64,000 nt of DNA from Eubacterium sp. (lineage in GTDB: Bacteria > Bacillota > Clostridia > Lachnospirales > Lachnospiraceae), in the NCBI GenBank assembly GCA_017938215.1, contig JAGBBZ010000014.1:1-64000 (forward strand), given 5' to 3'. Below, in pieces: positions 1 through 7,417 of the stretch (position 1 is the stretch's first letter; every line of letters starts with the position of its first letter). The notes beneath the pieces are model-generated. The model was not told the origin of the DNA. It did not search any database and saw only the letters and a list, made by a program, of their open reading frames with translations. The position numbers were made by a program, and so were the translations under genes.

Positions 1-81
1 GTATAGTTAGACAACCGGAGTTATGATACAATGAGTGCAAGCGAGTCAAGCTGTTTACAGATTTGACGAGCGACGAATTGG

Positions 82-101
82 CTTACGGACTTGTCCGTAA
101 G
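82..101. repeat. perfect inverted repeat upstream of the integrase
   Basis: The arms CTTACGGAC and GTCCGTAAG are separated by TT and lie 67 bases before the integrase start. This is visible directly. It could be a recombinase or excisionase arm site, or a leader hairpin; nothing else identifies it. Bases 1-81 hold only a very short ORF and no recognisable gene. Confidence 0.5.
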
Positions 102-167
102 ATACTTACACGCAAGAAGCATTTCATCAGTTCCGATTGTCCAATATCGAAAGGAGTAATAACGATT

Positions 168-1460
168 ATGGCAAAAGGTTCTGTAAGAAAAAAAGGAAAG
201 AAATGGTACTATCGCTTCTATGTGGAGGACGCCAGCGGAAATCTGGTACAAAAGGAATTTGCGGGTACGGAAAGCAAAAGTGAAACGGAAAAATTGCTAA
301 GACAGGCTATGGAGGATTACGAAAGCAAGAAGTTCATTGCAAAGGCTGACAATATCACACTCGGAGAACTGCTCGACATTTGGGCAGAGGAAGAATTGAA
401 GGACGGCACATTAAGCAATGGAACTGTTGGTAATTATCTTCAGGCGGTCAACCGGATTAAGCAACACCCTATCGGCAACCGCAAGCTGAAAACAGTTACT
501 TCGGAGCATTTACAGCTGTTTATGGATTTGCTTACCTTTGGAGGAACAGCCGGAAACTTCGTTTCCAAGGGCTATACAAAGGATTATGTGCATTCCTACT
601 CGGCTGTGTTACAGCAGGCATTCCGGTTTGCAGTATTTCCCAAACAGTTTATTACCTTCAATCCCATGCAGTATGTGGTATTGAAAAAGAAAACGGATGA
701 TGTGGATTTATTTGCTGAGGATGACCTGACGGATGCAAATGCAATGGTGCTTACCCACCAAATGTATCAGAAGCTGTTGGAGGAACTTTCCAAAAGAAGC
801 AGGGACGCAATCCTTCCGGTGCAGATAGCCTACTATGCAGGGCTTCGACTGGGAGAGGTTGCAGGACTGACATGGCAGGACATTAACCTTGAGGAACAGT
901 ATCTGACTGTAAGGCGAAGTGTCCGCTACAACGGAACAAGACACAAAACAGAGATTGGTCCCACAAAGCGTAAAAAGGTGCGTGTGGTGGACTTTGGCGA
1001 TACGCTCGCTGAAATTCTTAGAACTGCAAAAAGGGAACAGCACAAGCAACGCTTTCAGTACGGACAACTGTACCACAAAAACTATTACAAAGAGGTTCGG
1101 GAAAAGAATCGTGTGCATTACGAGTATTACAGCCTTGATGGCACACAGGATGTACCGCAGGATTATACGGAAATCTCCTTTGTATGTTTGAGGTCGGATG
1201 GGCGTTTGGAGCTTCCAAGCACAGTAGAAAATGCTTGCAGGAGTGCCAGTCGGCGAGTGCCTGAGTTGGAAGGCTTCCACTTCCACACTTTAAGACACAC
1301 CTACACCACCAATCTTCTGACAAGCGGTGCACAGCCAAAGGATGTGCAGGAACTGTTGGGTCATTCCGATGTCCGTACCACAATGAATGTTTACGCTCAC
1401 GCCACAAGGGAAGCCAAGCGGACTTCCGCAAGGCTCTTGGATAAGGCTGTGGGGCAATAA
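168..1460 (+). CDS. tyrosine recombinase / site-specific integrase
   Basis: A 430-residue phage/ICE-type integrase that cuts and rejoins DNA through a tyrosine-DNA intermediate. The N-terminus (MAKGSVRKKGKKWYYRFYVE) is an AP2-like arm-binding domain, followed by a SAM-like core-binding domain at about 65-175 and the catalytic domain. Catalytic residues are visible: Arg227 in AGLRLGE, His373 and Arg376 in HTLRH, and Tyr409 in MNVYAH. An upstream TTG at 63 is in frame, but ATG168 has AAAGGAG at 150-156 with 11 nt spacing and begins at the usual family N-terminus. It sits at the left edge of the window, so the rest of the element, if present, lies to the left. Family assignment is secure; the specific element is not identified. 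Confidence 0.93.
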   Translation: MAKGSVRKKGKKWYYRFYVEDASGNLVQKEFAGTESKSETEKLLRQAMEDYESKKFIAKADNITLGELLDIWAEEELKDGTLSNGTVGNYLQAVNRIKQHPIGNRKLKTVTSEHLQLFMDLLTFGGTAGNFVSKGYTKDYVHSYSAVLQQAFRFAVFPKQFITFNPMQYVVLKKKTDDVDLFAEDDLTDANAMVLTHQMYQKLLEELSKRSRDAILPVQIAYYAGLRLGEVAGLTWQDINLEEQYLTVRRSVRYNGTRHKTEIGPTKRKKVRVVDFGDTLAEILRTAKREQHKQRFQYGQLYHKNYYKEVREKNRVHYEYYSLDGTQDVPQDYTEISFVCLRSDGRLELPSTVENACRSASRRVPELEGFHFHTLRHTYTTNLLTSGAQPKDVQELLGHSDVRTTMNVYAHATREAKRTSARLLDKAVGQ

Positions 1461-1607
1461 GAAAAAACTTTCCCTTGTAAGTTGCTCATAAGGGCAAAAA
1501 CAAGGGAAAATACATACAGTTTCATAGTTTGAGGCTTTGAAAGCCTTGTAAAATAAGGAAAGTTAGTTGGGGAATTAAATAAATTCCAATTTGAAGAGGT
1601 GATTTAT
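1461..1607. other. gap after integrase with two inverted repeats
   Basis: No gene is seen. TTTCCCTTGT (1469-1478) is repeated inverted as ACAAGGGAAA (1500-1509), and AGGCTTT (1532-1538) faces AAAGCCT (1540-1546) across one base. In Tn916-like elements the recombinase lies close to one transposon end, so these may be integrase arm sites or terminators marking that end. This is inference, because no att duplication can be seen with only one end in view. Confidence 0.35.
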
Positions 1608-2226
1608 TTGTTTAAAGCAATTGTGTTTGATATCGGACAAACGTTAGTGGAATACAGTAAACCGTTAAATTGGTCACAACTATACAAACCTGCATTTGAA
1701 AGTATTTCTGTTAAGTGTGGTAATACTTTCACAGATTCCCATTATCAGCACGCGGGTGAAGTGTTAACTAAATATAACACCAGGGTTAATCCGCGAGATT
1801 ATGAAGTGACATCCGATCAGATTTTTGCAGAAATAGTAAGTGATATGGAAATACCAATGAGCGATATTGAGCAAGTGAAATTTCATTTTTACTCCTATTT
1901 TAGACAAGATAGTTCTGTGTTTCCAGAAGTTGAAAAAACGTTGAGGAAACTTTCCGAGAAAGGCATTTTATTAGGGACACTAACCGCTTACCTCTAATGA
2001 TATAGGTTACCGGAAACCTTGTGCAGAGGGCCTGAAAATTTTAGCCAAAACAATGCAGATTAGCACAAAAGAAATGGTATTTGTAGGTGATGAGGAGAAA
2101 GATATTCTATGTGCAGCTAATGCGGGAGTATATTCGATTCTCATAAATAGAGATGGCGGGATTAAAAATTTTGGGCAGGATCAAGAAATAGATTCATTAG
2201 ATAAGTTGTTAAAGATGTTTGAATGA
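1608..2226 (+). pseudogene. HAD-superfamily hydrolase, internally deleted and frameshifted
   Basis: The first fragment starts at TTG1608 (GAGGTGA just upstream; GTG1599 overlaps that site). It reads FKAIVFDIGQTLV, the HAD motif I region, and stops at 1995-1997 just after a motif II-like LLGTLT. The C-terminal part continues from about 1999 in another frame with GYRKPCAEGLKIL (motif III region) and FVGDEEKDILCAANAG (motif IV), ending at TGA 2224-2226. The cap and linker between motif II and GYRKP are missing, so this is a deletion plus frameshift, not a simple base error. It is probably non-functional. Other broken genes nearby suggest a decaying island. Confidence 0.8.
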
Positions 2227-2282
2227 CATTTTATATTCCGTTTTTGCAAAGTAATATAGATATGTTAGTGAGGTAGAAGGAA

Positions 2283-2822
2283 ATGAATAATAATGATAGA
2301 AAAATAAGTGCGGACCGAATTTTATACGAATTCGGGTTATTAAAAAAAATTGAGGAAATTGGAAATGCTCATATAATTGGTAGTTATCGGATGGATATGA
2401 TGGCGTGGAATGATTTAGATATTGATATCGAAAATGACGCTATGTCATTGGACAAGTTATATGAATTATCAACATTTATAATTAATACCTTTCGTCCTGT
2501 ATGGTATGAAGCAAAAGAGGAAGTAAATGACGATGGAAAAAGGGTTTGGTTTCATGGATTTGAAACGATGATAACCGGGGAATTATGGAATGTAGATTTG
2601 TGGTTCTTTGACAAAGAGACGATTTCTGATGCCGAATTATATTGCGATAACATTGTGTTTAATACAAGTCAGACTGAAAAAGATATAATTGTGAATATAA
2701 AAACTGAGCTAATCGCCCAGGGATTATATTCTTTTGAACAGTATAAAAGCATTGACGTATATAAAGCGGTTTTAGAGAACAAGGTAAAGAATGTAGAGGA
2801 ATTCTTGGAGTTGTTTGAGTAG
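2283..2822 (+). CDS. nucleotidyltransferase-like protein
   Basis: A 179-residue protein. Near the N-terminus it has IIGSYRMDMMAWNDLDIDIE, which fits the GS-x9-DxD pattern of polymerase-beta-type nucleotidyltransferases. A third candidate acidic residue lies in GELWNVDLWFFD at about 104. Proteins of this build transfer nucleotides to small molecules or act as toxin-type transferases, but the substrate cannot be read from the sequence. ATG2283 follows GAAGGAA closely. Base composition is AT-rich like its neighbours in the island. The fold assignment is moderate; no specific function is claimed. Confidence 0.5.
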   Translation: MNNNDRKISADRILYEFGLLKKIEEIGNAHIIGSYRMDMMAWNDLDIDIENDAMSLDKLYELSTFIINTFRPVWYEAKEEVNDDGKRVWFHGFETMITGELWNVDLWFFDKETISDAELYCDNIVFNTSQTEKDIIVNIKTELIAQGLYSFEQYKSIDVYKAVLENKVKNVEEFLELFE

Positions 2823-2890
2823 ATGGATTTGAATTTGATGAAGTAAACATGTAGTTAAAAGCATGTTTACAAAATACGAAAGGAAGAGTT

Positions 2891-3124
2891 ATGAAAATTG
2901 CAGTATTTTCCGATATTCACGGAAACCACGAAGCATTAAAAGTAGCACTTGAACAGATTAAAGAAAAAAATGTAGAATTGACAGTATTTTTAGGAGATAT
3001 TTTTCAGCGTGGAAATGAGGAAATAGAATGTCTGGAACTGTTAAAATGCAATGAAATAAGGCAAATAAGCAAGTATGCCGAGAAACGCAGGAGGATGTTA
3101 TCGGAATGGGGGAGATTCAGATAA
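2891..3124 (+). pseudogene. truncated metallophosphoesterase
   Basis: The first 55 or so residues (MKIAVFSDIHGNHEAL, then VFLGDIFQRG) carry the D-x-H and GD metal-binding motifs of calcineurin-like phosphoesterases. Reading then passes into unrelated sequence and stops after 77 residues. The GNH(E/D), H and GHTH motifs expected in a complete 150-240-residue enzyme are absent here and in the other frames downstream. This looks like a 5' remnant fused to foreign DNA. A site CGAAAGGAAG precedes the ATG, so a short product may be made, but it should be inactive. Confidence 0.75.
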
Positions 3125-3387
3125 GTGCATTTGATATGGCAACAAGTACGTATGCGTTGGCGCGAAGCACAACGGCCAATGGAAATGTGGAAGGAAGTGG
3201 CGTTCGGCTTCGTAAACTTCCCAAGAGTAATGCAACGGTTTTAGAGCTAATGTACAATAAAGAAACGGTGCGTATCAATTATACGAAGAGCTCCACTGTA
3301 GCAAGTGGAAATTGGTATTATGTGAAGCGAATAAAAACTGGTACATGGGGATGGGTCAACTATAAATATCTTTTGCATTGGGATTAA
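3106..3387 (+). CDS. small SH3b-domain protein
   Basis: A 93-residue ORF whose second half (GSGVRLRKLP, then NWYYVKRI and TWGWVNYKYL) matches the bacterial SH3 (SH3b) pattern of peptidoglycan- or peptide-binding modules. There is no signal peptide, so it is either cytoplasmic or a fragment of a larger secreted protein. CAGGAGG at 3088-3094 lies 11 nt before ATG3106, and the start overlaps the truncated phosphoesterase by 19 bases. It probably results from the same rearrangement. Domain call is fair; function is unknown. Confidence 0.55.
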   Translation: MGEIQISAFDMATSTYALARSTTANGNVEGSGVRLRKLPKSNATVLELMYNKETVRINYTKSSTVASGNWYYVKRIKTGTWGWVNYKYLLHWD

Positions 3388-3399
3388 GGAGGGATTGCT

Positions 3400-3720
3400 A
3401 TGCTACGAGAGATAAAGAATAAAATGACGGTTACAGATTATGAAAGTATGAGAAAGACCGTTGTGAAAATGAACGAAAATGTAGAAACGTTTATTTATCA
3501 AGAGATGCTCAATCACAAAGCGGATTACGATATACAAACAGGCTTAAGAAAAACATCCTACGTGCCAGAAAATGGTGAGATTCAATATGGATGTATCCCG
3601 ATTACGGGAGCGGACAATCATCAAATGGGGCTTGCTTCATGTAAAACCCTCCTTTTTTCCTTGTTCCCTGTTGGGAATCTTTTCCGTTTTCAGAATCTTA
3701 TCATACGGTATTGGGAATAA
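3400..3720 (+). CDS. hypothetical protein, possibly chimeric
   Basis: A 106-residue ORF with a good site (AAGGAGG) just before ATG3400 and 12 bases after the SH3b gene. The first 75 residues are polar and look like a real protein but match no family I recognise. The last 26 residues (from CKTLLFSLF) are hydrophobic and encoded by T-rich DNA that includes a TTCCC-TGTT-GGGAA hairpin at 3664-3677. That tail reads like non-coding DNA entered after a truncation. Treat it as a probable 5' remnant. Confidence 0.4.
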   Translation: MLREIKNKMTVTDYESMRKTVVKMNENVETFIYQEMLNHKADYDIQTGLRKTSYVPENGEIQYGCIPITGADNHQMGLASCKTLLFSLFPVGNLFRFQNLIIRYWE

Positions 3721-3783
3721 CAATAAAACCATTCACTTTTCTTCAATATCTGAACTATAAAATGAATATTTTTAATATCTCGG

Positions 3784-3812
3784 TTGTATTTTTAGGTTGT
3801 TTTTGTTATAAT
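3784..3812 (+). promoter_or_regulatory. promoter for the AraC-family gene
   Basis: TTGTAT (3784-3789) and TATAAT (3807-3812) are separated by exactly 17 bases, with a TG one base before the -10 (extended -10). It lies 33 bases before the start codon. Confidence 0.75.
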
Positions 3813-3844
3813 ATGTTAAAATATTGATATTCAAGGAGGCTTCC

Positions 3845-4681
3845 ATGTATTATACAACAATCAATTCATTTCCTCGCATGAAGGAAGAAATGAATCTTCC
3901 CTTTTTTCTTCGTGCTGTCGGTGTCAGCAAATATACCGAACATATCATTCGCCCTAGCGGTCAATATTTACATGAAATTCGTTATTGTACCGAAGGCGAA
4001 GGAGTTTTAATCGTTGAAGGAGAAAAATATACCATCAAACCAGGGGATGTATATTTTATCCGGGATGAAGTTCCTCATGAATACTATCGCATAACCGACA
4101 AATGGGTGACACACTTTCTAATTTTTGGCGGGTATGCCACCGAGCAATTGTTCCAACAATTTCAATGGGGAAATCATGAGATTTTTCGCTTTACAGATGA
4201 AGAACCTTTGGAACTTCTTTCCCAAAAAATATATCTATATTCAACCGAAGAGGATTATTGCACCAAATGCAAAAACTCCGCTTTGGTGTATGAATTCATT
4301 GTTGAAATTTTTAGTCAATCAAAAGAAAAACTTACAAAAACAGAAATGTATACTCCTTCCACACACACTCTTATGAAAGCAAAACGTTATATTGAACAGT
4401 ATTACTTTAAAGATTTGAAATTAGAAAGTGTAGCAGAATATTCGGGAGTCACCCAACAACATCTATGTCGATTGTTTCGGGAACACCTACACATTAGCCC
4501 GAACCATTATTTAACACAAATTCGAATTCGTCAAGCCAAAATATTTCTTCAGGAAACCAATGATAGCATTCAAACAATTTCAGAAAAAGTCGGATTCAAT
4601 ACATCCGCATATTTTTCTTCCCAATTTAAAAAATATGAAAATATATCCCCTCGGGAGTTTCGTTCTATGACCCAAAAGTAG
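3845..4681 (+). CDS. AraC-family transcriptional regulator
   Basis: A 278-residue regulator. The N-terminal half is a cupin-like sensor (about 25-95), with HEIRYCTEGEGVLIVEGEKY and IKPGDVYFI as typical strands. The C-terminal 100 residues carry two helix-turn-helix motifs (LKLESVAEYSGVTQQHLCRL and ISEKVGFNTSAYFSSQFKKY), as in AraC/XylS activators of sugar metabolism. AAGGAGG at 3833-3839 selects ATG3845 over an in-frame start seven codons upstream. No sugar operon is adjacent on the same strand, so the ligand and target are unknown. Confidence 0.92.
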   Translation: MYYTTINSFPRMKEEMNLPFFLRAVGVSKYTEHIIRPSGQYLHEIRYCTEGEGVLIVEGEKYTIKPGDVYFIRDEVPHEYYRITDKWVTHFLIFGGYATEQLFQQFQWGNHEIFRFTDEEPLELLSQKIYLYSTEEDYCTKCKNSALVYEFIVEIFSQSKEKLTKTEMYTPSTHTLMKAKRYIEQYYFKDLKLESVAEYSGVTQQHLCRLFREHLHISPNHYLTQIRIRQAKIFLQETNDSIQTISEKVGFNTSAYFSSQFKKYENISPREFRSMTQK

Positions 4682-4706
4682 AATTCCTTTATTGTATGAT
4701 TTAATG

Positions 4707-4732
4707 AAAAGGGGCGCCACACGGACGCCCCC
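4707..4732 (-). terminator. terminator of the XRE gene
   Basis: GGGGCG (4711-4716) pairs with CGCCCC (4726-4731). On the minus strand the stem is followed by TTTTC. It lies between convergent genes, just past the XRE stop, and may partly serve the AraC gene too. Confidence 0.75.
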
Positions 4733-4735
4733 ATA

Positions 4736-5161
4736 TCATTCTTCTTCATATTGTATTTCTTCAACCTCTACCGGTTCCATTTGCTGAAATGTCAATGCTT
4801 TGAAAGAGATAATCCCTCCCACAATAAGAATCAACCATACAAGAACAATAACCAAAACGACTCTGCCAAACACTTTCCAAAACCGGCTCCAACGTCGGTT
4901 TCTTATGGCCAGCTGCTCATTGATACGCGCCAACTGCTCCGCAAGCTCATTTCGATCTTCTTCTTTTACATCGGCCCCTAAAAGTTCTCCTACACTTACC
5001 TCCAAGACCTCCGCAATTTTCTGCAGCGTCACGGCATCCGGAACTGAGAGTCCCTTTTCCCATTTCGATACAGTTTGGCGAACTACATTTACTTTTATCG
5101 CCAAGTCTTCCTGTGTAAATCCTTTTTGCTTTCTAATCGATTTTAAATTTTCATTGAACAT
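4736..5161 (-). CDS. membrane-anchored XRE-family regulator
   Basis: A 141-residue protein. Residues 4-58 form a Cro/CI-type helix-turn-helix (IRKQKGFTQEDLAIKVNV, RQTVSKWEKG). A charged, probably coiled-coil stretch (68-95) leads to one transmembrane helix at about 99-121 and an acidic tail rich in Glu. This is the common Firmicute arrangement of a DNA-binding head tethered to the membrane. CCTCCTT at 5170-5176 (AAGGAGG on the coding strand) picks the start at 5161, ten codons inside the longest frame. It lies 80 bases downstream of an orphan membrane protein on the same strand, which may be its partner or target; that is inference. Confidence 0.88.
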   Translation of the reverse strand: MFNENLKSIRKQKGFTQEDLAIKVNVVRQTVSKWEKGLSVPDAVTLQKIAEVLEVSVGELLGADVKEEDRNELAEQLARINEQLAIRNRRWSRFWKVFGRVVLVIVLVWLILIVGGIISFKALTFQQMEPVEVEEIQYEEE

Positions 5162-5210
5162 GTTCTGTTCCTCCTTGTTTTTGATACCCACATTTTACGT
5201 CATCCACCGC

Positions 5211-5227
5211 CGTTGCCACAAGCAACG
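5211..5227. repeat. short hairpin between XRE and membrane-protein genes
   Basis: CGTTGC and GCAACG are separated by CACAA. It sits in the 80-base gap upstream of the XRE gene and lacks a T-tract on the minus strand, so it is more likely an operator or leader hairpin than a terminator. Confidence 0.4.
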
Positions 5228-5241
5228 CATGTTAACATTCC

Positions 5242-6468
5242 CTATTTTCGGGACTTTTTCGCCCCAAGTACAAGTAACACCAAACCGACAATTGTCATTG
5301 GTACCGCCAAAAACAAGGACATGATATGAAGCATTTTTTTCTCTTTCATTACTTCTTCTGACGGAATTCCATATGTCGCCACGATGTCATCTACATCGAT
5401 AACAATGGCATCGTATTCCTTTCCACTAGACGCCTTAGCAATTTCCCTTCTTCCTTCTGTTTTCACAAAAATATCATATCCTTTGCATACACTTCCATTA
5501 AAATTATACCAATCCGGCGACTGAGTGATGACTCCCAAGCACGTAGCATCACCATCTGTCATCTCAAACAGATACAAATTATCCAGCGAAGGTATCCTTG
5601 CTTTTCCAAAGTTATAATTGATATCTCGATCAATGTAATATCCATTTATTGTATATTCGTAACACCCGGTGCGAAGCAGTTCCTGTCGCTCCTCTTCTGT
5701 CACCGCATTTACCTTTTTGTCGATATGATATCCCATACCCACTGGCAATACAACAGCAACAAGAATAGCAAAAATCATTAGGAAACTCCCCAGCCACACC
5801 ATTGCCTTGGCATTTTTCTCTTTTCTTCCCTCTGGCGTCCATTCCTTCGGCGTTACCAGCACACGATTTCCTTCGGCATCCACCTGGCTTCTTAGTGTTT
5901 CATTTCCAAGGTTCACCACGATTTGGGGATTATGCTCATAGCAAAGCTGGGCAATTTTCATAATCTCATCATCCCCTACAACCTTGCACAAATAAAAGGT
6001 GTGGCCACTATGTAACTGAAAGGCAATGGACGGAATCCTTGTCCGATGAGCCCTTTGTACATATTTATAAATCTGCTTGATGTCCTTATATTCGATTATT
6101 GCTTCCCCTGGGTCAACCACAAAACGATTGGTAAAATATACTCTATGATTGGTTAATGGATTCCGAAAGGTATGAATTGTCCCTTCCTCAATGTTGGAAA
6201 TAATCGTTTCCTTCCCATATTTTCTTAAAGCTTCCCGAAGATATTTTCCAGTAACAAAATAAGAACTAATGGAGCCAATTCCCAAGACCAACATCCCTCC
6301 GGTAAAAAAGATGGACAGGATAACAATCGCAATAATTCCATCTCTCCCGTCTTCCCGAAATCCCTGTATCAAAGCCACTTCCACTATAACAGCTAAAAAG
6401 ACAAATAGAATCCCTACAAGCAATGATGATGTTTTACTTTTGAACATTATCTTCTGCTTCACATTCAA
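5242..6468 (-). CDS. hypothetical multi-pass membrane protein
   Basis: A 408-residue protein I do not recognise. Two hydrophobic helices near the N-terminus (about 15-37 and 45-70) are followed by a soluble stretch of about 150 residues. A third helix (about 223-247) precedes a second soluble domain of about 120 residues, and a last helix ends in a basic AKKSRK tail. Even numbers of helices suggest both ends are cytoplasmic and the second domain (from about 250) faces outside. AGGAGGG lies before the ATG. It has its own promoter and is followed on the same strand by the membrane-anchored XRE regulator. Confidence 0.75.
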   Translation of the reverse strand: MNVKQKIMFKSKTSSLLVGILFVFLAVIVEVALIQGFREDGRDGIIAIVILSIFFTGGMLVLGIGSISSYFVTGKYLREALRKYGKETIISNIEEGTIHTFRNPLTNHRVYFTNRFVVDPGEAIIEYKDIKQIYKYVQRAHRTRIPSIAFQLHSGHTFYLCKVVGDDEIMKIAQLCYEHNPQIVVNLGNETLRSQVDAEGNRVLVTPKEWTPEGRKEKNAKAMVWLGSFLMIFAILVAVVLPVGMGYHIDKKVNAVTEEERQELLRTGCYEYTINGYYIDRDINYNFGKARIPSLDNLYLFEMTDGDATCLGVITQSPDWYNFNGSVCKGYDIFVKTEGRREIAKASSGKEYDAIVIDVDDIVATYGIPSEEVMKEKKMLHIMSLFLAVPMTIVGLVLLVLGAKKSRK

Positions 6469-6486
6469 TCCCTCCTTTGCAGTCTC

Positions 6487-6515
6487 ATTATACCAAACTT
6501 AATACTCCCCCGCAA
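6487..6515 (-). promoter_or_regulatory. promoter of the 408-residue membrane protein gene
   Basis: On the minus strand TTGCGG (6515-6510) and TATAAT (6492-6487) are 17 bases apart, about 20 bases before the start codon. Confidence 0.6.
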
Positions 6516-6519
6516 CAAA

Positions 6520-6549
6520 ACAAAAAAAGGTTGCCGAACCAACAACCTT
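6520..6549 (-). terminator. terminator of the alpha/beta hydrolase gene
   Basis: On the minus strand AAGGTTG (6549-6543) pairs with CAACCTT (6533-6527), followed directly by a T-rich run. It separates the hydrolase from the membrane-protein gene downstream. Confidence 0.75.
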
Positions 6550-6574
6550 CCTTTGCTTTTCTACGCTTAATGAA

Positions 6575-7417
6575 TCAAGCAGACATGAAATCCAGATAAT
6601 TCTCCCAACTAAACTTCGCCATATCACACATGCTATAGTATGTTGCAAAATTGTGAAACATATCTTCATAAACCTCTAATGTACATGAACAAATTCGCCT
6701 CAGCTTATGGTATAGCATAACAGAGTCATCTAGTAATCGCTCATCTTTACCAACCTGTATTAAAACTTTGGTATCCTTTAGGCTATAGTAATCACCAACA
6801 ATTGGCGATATTTCTGCTCGTTTTGTATCTCTACGACCACCTCTTGTGAACACGCGTACTGAATTTTCTAGCAATTGGTTGGATAAGAACGCAATATCTT
6901 TACCTTTATTACGCTGAATGCTTTGATTTGTCAATGCAGCATCTGTAAATGGTGACATTAAGATTACTTCTTTCGGTCCTTGCAAGAAGTTTTCCTCTAA
7001 TCTCTGTAATGCAGCCATTAACGAAGTACATCCTGACGAATCGGCAATCAATGTCATATTTTCTGGACGATATTGGCATGCAATTACCAGATATTTGTAA
7101 CTTGCCAAAATATCTTCAATCATTTCATCGATGCTGTAATCGATACCGATTCGATAATCCGGAACATAAACTGGATATCCCGTCATTTCGCAAATTCGCT
7201 CAGCCGTCTTTAGATTAAGATCTTGCGAACGTCTCTGAAACGCAGCCCCATGAATGTACAACACCACACGTTGATTTTCACGTAGCCGTAGTTCTCCCAA
7301 TTTTCTCACATATTCAAAGAGGTATTTGTGGAGTGTTGACGTTGGCACTGGTAATGTCAACTGTGGTTTGTCCAGAGGCGACAGACTCGTTAGCGGCAAC
7401 GAAAATAAAGTTGTCAA
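6575..7417 (-). CDS. alpha/beta hydrolase (fold-3 type), probably 5'-truncated
   Basis: An esterase-like alpha/beta hydrolase. The oxyanion motif VLYIHGAAF, the nucleophile elbow ADSSGC (Ser), an Asp in VGKDERLLDDS and His in DMFHNF complete a Ser-Asp-His triad typical of the hormone-sensitive-lipase-like group. The longest frame begins with TTG at 7417 and has no Shine-Dalgarno site. Its first 28 or so residues are encoded antisense to the signal-peptide region of the divergent GH43 gene and do not look like the family. The true N-terminus therefore appears lost, and recognisable family sequence begins near LHKYLFEYVRKL. It may still start at an internal GTG or TTG. The catalytic fold is complete, but expression is doubtful. 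Confidence 0.75.
   Translation of the reverse strand: MTTLFSLPLTSLSPLDKPQLTLPVPTSTLHKYLFEYVRKLGELRLRENQRVVLYIHGAAFQRRSQDLNLKTAERICEMTGYPVYVPDYRIGIDYSIDEMIEDILASYKYLVIACQYRPENMTLIADSSGCTSLMAALQRLEENFLQGPKEVILMSPFTDAALTNQSIQRNKGKDIAFLSNQLLENSVRVFTRGGRRDTKRAEISPIVGDYYSLKDTKVLIQVGKDERLLDDSVMLYHKLRRICSCTLEVYEDMFHNFATYYSMCDMAKFSWENYLDFMSA

Noticed and set aside
63..167. Longer integrase start at TTG63
   Set aside because: The extra 35 residues are not part of the usual integrase, and AAAGGAG is placed for ATG168.
1469..1509. Definite integration-site (attR) call
   Set aside because: The inverted repeat is real, but without the other end of the element no duplication can be shown.
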